A stretch of 7,739 bases of DNA from an uncultured Eubacteriales bacterium (lineage in GTDB: Bacteria > Bacillota > Clostridia > Oscillospirales > Oscillospiraceae), in NCBI GenBank assembly GCA_900548795.1, contig URLT01000081.1, forward strand, positions 1 through 7,739. Reading direction: 5' to 3'. Numbering within the stretch: the stretch's first letter is position 1; every line of letters begins with the position of its first letter. Under the pieces are notes generated by a model, which worked only from the letters and a program-made list of their open reading frames with translations, searched no databases and was not told the DNA's origin. The position numbers were made by a program, and so were the translations under genes. Positions 4,557-7,739 of this stretch are shown here, piece after piece.

Positions 4557-6278
4557 CAGTGCGCCGAACTTGCAGAGCTGACGGCAGACGCCGCAGCCGG
4601 TGCAAAGGGTCGCATCGATCTTCGCCTTGCCGCCCTCGATGCTGATGGCCGGGCAGCCGATCTTCATGCACATTTTGCAGCTCTTGCATTTTTCGCGGTC
4701 GACGGAGATCGGGCCGCTATGCTTGACATATTTCAGCAGCGCGCAGGGTCTGCGCGAAATGATCACGCTCGGCTCCTCGGCGGCAAGCTCCTCGCGGATG
4801 GCCGTCTCGCACTGCTTCAGATCATACGGGTCGACCACGCGCACGCGCTCGATGCCGATCGCGCGGCACAGCGCCTCGAGATCGACCTTTGCCGCCGGAT
4901 CGCCCTTGAGGTTGAAGCCGGTGGTCGGGTTCTGCTGGTGGCCGGTCATGCCGGTGATGGAATTATCGAGGATGATGACCGTACTGTTTGACGCGTTATA
5001 AGAAATGTTGACCAAGCCCGTCATGCCCGAGTGCATGAAGGTCGAGTCGCCGATGACCGCGACGGTCTTGCCCGCCGTGGCGTTATCGTTTGCCTTGTTG
5101 AAGCCGTGGATGCCCGAGACGGACGCACCCATGCAGATCACGCTGTCAACGGCGCTGAGCGGCGCGACCGCGCCGAGCGTATAGCAGCCGATGTCGCCGA
5201 TGACCGTCAGGTTCAGCTTATGCAGCACATAGTACAGGCCGCGGTGCGGACACCCGGCGCACATGACCGGCGGCCGCGCGGGGATCGCCTCGTCGAGCGC
5301 TCTTCCCTGCTTCGGCGCAAGGCCGAGACCGGCGGCGACCTTGTTCTGCGACAGCTCGTCGATGTTGGAGAAATAACGCTTGCCCTCGACGTTCAGGCCG
5401 ATGGCTCTGCAATAGTCCTCAAGGAAGCCGTCCAGCTCCTCGACGACGACGCAGCGGTCGACGGAGGCGGCAAAATCTGTCAGCAGCTTTTTCGGCAGCG
5501 GCCAGACCATGCCCAGCTTGAGCACGGAGACGTCCGCGCCGCAGACCTCGCGCACATACTGATAGGACGTGCTGGAGGTGATGACGCCGAGCTTGCGCTC
5601 CGTGCCGCGCTCGACGCGGTTGCACGGCGCGGTCTCGGCGTATTCGGCCAGCTTTTCCAGCCGCGCCTCGACGACCGGGTGGCGCTTCTTGGCAAAGCCG
5701 GGCATCATGATGTATTTTTGAGGATTTTTTTCATACGGACGCTGCTCCGGCAGCACGCGCTCGGACGGCTCGACGATGCTCTGCGAGTGCGCCACGCGGG
5801 TGCACATTTTCAGCAGCACCGGCGTGTCAAAGCGCTCGGAGATCTCGTAGGCCAGCTTGGCAAAGGCAAGCCCCTCCGCCGAGTCGGACGGCTCGAGCAT
5901 CGGCAGCTTCGCGGCTCTGGCATAGTGCCGCGAATCCTGCTCGTTCTGGGAGCTGTGCATTCCGGCGTCGTCGGCCACGCCGATGATCATGCCGGCGTTG
6001 ACGCCCGTGTAGGAGATCGTGAAAAGCGGATCGGCCGCGACATTCAGGCCGACGTGCTTCATGCCGCAGAAGCTGCGCTTCCCGGCCAGCGACGCGCCGA
6101 AGGCGGCCTCGACAGCAACCTTCTCATTCGGCGCCCACTCCGCGTAAATTTCGGGGAATTTCGCCGCGCACTCGGTGATCTCCGTGCTCGGCGTTCCGGG
6201 ATAGCTGGATACAAAGCTGCATCCGGCTTCATAGAGGCCGCGCGCAACGGCTTCATTGCCCAACATCAACTGCTTCAT
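4554..6278 (-). CDS. iorA: Indolepyruvate:ferredoxin oxidoreductase, alpha subunit
   Basis: The 574-residue large subunit of the aryl-2-oxoacid oxidoreductase, complete and of normal length. The N-terminal pyrimidine-binding domain has SYPGTPSTEI (25-34), the cofactor-activating glutamate region PNEKVAVE (50-57) and MKHVGLNVAADPL (73-85). The middle carries CAGCPHR (340-346) and GDIGCYTLG (361-369). The thiamine-diphosphate motif starts at GDSTF (410-414), the GDS form usual in IorA, and closes near DNS (438-440). The C-terminus is a two-cluster ferredoxin domain: C531, C534, C537 and C542-Pro, then C559, C562, C565 and C569, consistent with two 4Fe-4S clusters. Such enzymes are oxygen-sensitive, implying an anaerobe. 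ATG 6278 has TGAGGT about 6 nt upstream. The gene lies 31 nt after the transporter and is followed by iorB. Confidence 0.97.
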   Translation of the reverse strand: MKQLMLGNEAVARGLYEAGCSFVSSYPGTPSTEITECAAKFPEIYAEWAPNEKVAVEAAFGASLAGKRSFCGMKHVGLNVAADPLFTISYTGVNAGMIIGVADDAGMHSSQNEQDSRHYARAAKLPMLEPSDSAEGLAFAKLAYEISERFDTPVLLKMCTRVAHSQSIVEPSERVLPEQRPYEKNPQKYIMMPGFAKKRHPVVEARLEKLAEYAETAPCNRVERGTERKLGVITSSTSYQYVREVCGADVSVLKLGMVWPLPKKLLTDFAASVDRCVVVEELDGFLEDYCRAIGLNVEGKRYFSNIDELSQNKVAAGLGLAPKQGRALDEAIPARPPVMCAGCPHRGLYYVLHKLNLTVIGDIGCYTLGAVAPLSAVDSVICMGASVSGIHGFNKANDNATAGKTVAVIGDSTFMHSGMTGLVNISYNASNSTVIILDNSITGMTGHQQNPTTGFNLKGDPAAKVDLEALCRAIGIERVRVVDPYDLKQCETAIREELAAEEPSVIISRRPCALLKYVKHSGPISVDREKCKSCKMCMKIGCPAISIEGGKAKIDATLCTGCGVCRQLCKFGAL

Positions 6279-6309
6279 ATGGAAACCTCACAAAAATCTT
6301 TCTTATTTT

Positions 6310-7739
6310 TTATTTCTCACCCAGCGCCTCCGTGACCGGGACGGGGATCTTCTCCTGATAGCAGGCGAACATGCCCTCCACCCGCTGCGCGTCCATGCGC
6401 GGCGTGAGCAGCGAGACGAGCGGCACGAGCACCAGCCCGAGCAGCATGGCAAAGGAGCCGGAGTGGATGGAGGTGCGGAACAGCACGTCGTCGAGGAAGG
6501 CCGCCCCGAAGGAGAAGCCCGTCATGCTCTTGACGAGCTGCAGGACGGACAGGCCGACGCCGGTGGCGAAGCTCACCCAGCAGGCGGCGCGGGTCGTGCG
6601 CTTCCAGAACAGGCCGTAGAGGAAGGGCGCAAGGAACGCACCGGCCAGCGCGCCCCACGACACGCCCATGAGCTGCGCGATGAACATCACGCTGGATCTC
6701 GCCTGAACAATGGCGATCACGGCGGAGACCGCGATGAAAAACGCGATGAACACGCGCATGACCAGCATCTGCCGCCGCTCGGGCATCCGTTTTCTGCGCA
6801 CCTGAACGATCAAATCGAGCGTAATGGTCGAGGCCGAGGTCAGCACCAGCGACGAAAGCGTCGACATGGACGCCGAGAGCACCAGCACCAGCACCACGCC
6901 GATGAGCACCGGCGCAAGGCCGGAGAGCATGGCCGGGATGATGCTGTCATAGACGGGCGTCACGCCGTCGGCCTGATAGGCAACGGAGCCGGCAAACAGC
7001 CGCCCGAAGCCGCCGAGAAAATAACAGCCGCCCGCGACAAGAATGGCGAACACGGTCGAAATGACCGTTCCCTTGCGGATGGAATCCTCGTTTTTAATGG
7101 CGTAGAACTTGCCGACCATCTGCGGCAGCCCCCATGTGCCCAGCGAGGTCAGGATCACCACGAAAAACAGGAACAGCGGGTCGGCGCCGAAGAACGAGGT
7201 GAAGGCGCCGAGCTGCTGCGTCCCCTCCGTCGGTGCGGCGGAGACCTGCGAGAGCCGCGCGATGGCCTCAGAGAAGCCCCCTTGGCCGTGCAGCACGGCA
7301 GCGATCACCGCAACGATGCCGAGGATCATAATGATGCCCTGAATGAAGTCGTTGATCGCCGTTGCCATATAGCCGCCGACGATGACATAGACGCCGGTCA
7401 GCAGCGCCATAACGACCACGCACCACGCATAGTCGATCTGCGGGAAGGCCATGGTGAACAGACGGGACAGGCCGTTAAACAGCGAGGCGGTATAGGGGAT
7501 CAGAAACACGAAAACGATCCCTGCCGCAACGGTCTTCAGACCCGGCGACAGAAAACGCAGACCGAAGAAATCCGGCATGGTGCGCGAATTGAGGTGCTGC
7601 GTCATCACGCGCGTGCGGCGGCCGAGGATCGCCCACGGCAGCAGCGAGCCGATGAAGGCGTTGCCGAGGCCGATCCACGTTGAGGCAAGGCCGAAACGCC
7701 AGCCGAACTGACCGGCATAGCCGACGAAGATAACGGCGG
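6310..7739 (-). CDS. Sodium:solute symporter (SSS family), 5' end outside window
   Basis: The frame is open from the TAA stop at 6312-6310 to the right edge, giving 475 residues lacking the true N-terminus. The GTG at 7608 is an internal valine, because coding homology continues upstream of it (GWRFGLASTWIGLGNAFIG, residues 12-30). An integral membrane protein with about ten hydrophobic helices visible. SSS hallmarks are RTMPDFFGLRF (52-62), the GGYMATAINDFIQG turn (121-134), GTWGLPQMVGKFYAIKN (200-216), and SASMSTLSS (288-296), whose serines and threonine lie where the family binds sodium. The basic loop RRKRMPERR (314-322) should be cytoplasmic. It imports a solute with sodium; the substrate cannot be read from sequence. 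Being first in line with iorA suggests an aromatic amino acid, arylacetate or related acid. The family also includes proline, pantothenate and short-chain acid carriers. Confidence 0.9.
   Translation of the reverse strand, partial: AVIFVGYAGQFGWRFGLASTWIGLGNAFIGSLLPWAILGRRTRVMTQHLNSRTMPDFFGLRFLSPGLKTVAAGIVFVFLIPYTASLFNGLSRLFTMAFPQIDYAWCVVVMALLTGVYVIVGGYMATAINDFIQGIIMILGIVAVIAAVLHGQGGFSEAIARLSQVSAAPTEGTQQLGAFTSFFGADPLFLFFVVILTSLGTWGLPQMVGKFYAIKNEDSIRKGTVISTVFAILVAGGCYFLGGFGRLFAGSVAYQADGVTPVYDSIIPAMLSGLAPVLIGVVLVLVLSASMSTLSSLVLTSASTITLDLIVQVRRKRMPERRQMLVMRVFIAFFIAVSAVIAIVQARSSVMFIAQLMGVSWGALAGAFLAPFLYGLFWKRTTRAACWVSFATGVGLSVLQLVKSMTGFSFGAAFLDDVLFRTSIHSGSFAMLLGLVLVPLVSLLTPRMDAQRVEGMFACYQEKIPVPVTEALGEK

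Noticed and set aside
5031..6335. Plus-strand open frame opposite iorA
   Set aside because: It is antisense to well-conserved IorA sequence, Arg/Asp/Val-rich and without motifs.
7606..7608. GTG as the start of the symporter
   Set aside because: Transporter-like coding sequence (tryptophan- and glycine-rich helices) continues without a stop upstream to the window edge, so this is an internal valine.
6256..7683. 475-residue plus-strand open frame opposite the symporter
   Set aside because: It is extremely rich in His, Arg, Glu, Asp and Gln, which is the antisense image of hydrophobic transmembrane codons. The minus-strand symporter explains the region.

Overview
The window looks like a chromosomal segment from a GC-rich anaerobic Firmicute, most likely an Oscillospirales-type gut clostridium. 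The pointers are strong AGGAGG-type Shine-Dalgarno sites, high GC with G/C-ending codons, oxygen-sensitive ferredoxin-linked 2-oxoacid chemistry, and an AT-rich consensus sigma-70 promoter standing out from GC-rich genes. The taxonomic call is an inference; no marker gene is present.

Layout. Positions 1-372 (+ strand) hold the C-terminal end of an unrecognised proline/arginine-rich protein with repeated TRVLP-like motifs. Positions 373-785 are a convergent intergenic region with no convincing gene but with two perfect hairpins sharing almost the same 21-nt centre. Positions 786-944 hold a complete minus-strand tRNA-Gln(CUG) unit: promoter, tRNA with encoded CCA, intrinsic terminator. From 1036 to the right edge (7739) everything is one tightly packed minus-strand gene row. 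In transcription order it is: a sodium/solute symporter (5' end outside the window), iorA, iorB, a PaaK-type aryl-CoA ligase, a tandem-ACT-domain protein, and a class I/II aminotransferase. The intergenic gaps are 31, 10, 5, 13 and 4 nt, and several Shine-Dalgarno sites overlap the preceding stop codon, so this reads as a single operon.

How the genes fit together. The aminotransferase interconverts aromatic amino acids and arylpyruvates. IorAB interconverts arylpyruvate and arylacetyl-CoA + CO2 with ferredoxin. The ligase interconverts arylacetyl-CoA and free arylacetate (AMP-forming). The ACT protein is a plausible amino-acid sensor, and the symporter a plausible importer of an aromatic acid or amino acid. 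The set can be read in two directions: oxidative fermentation of Trp/Phe/Tyr to indole-, phenyl- or hydroxyphenylacetate, or reductive salvage of arylacetates into aromatic amino acids. The sequence alone does not decide which. All of these families are known; the least explained parts of the window are the paired hairpins at 591-767 and the TRVLP repeats at 241-339.
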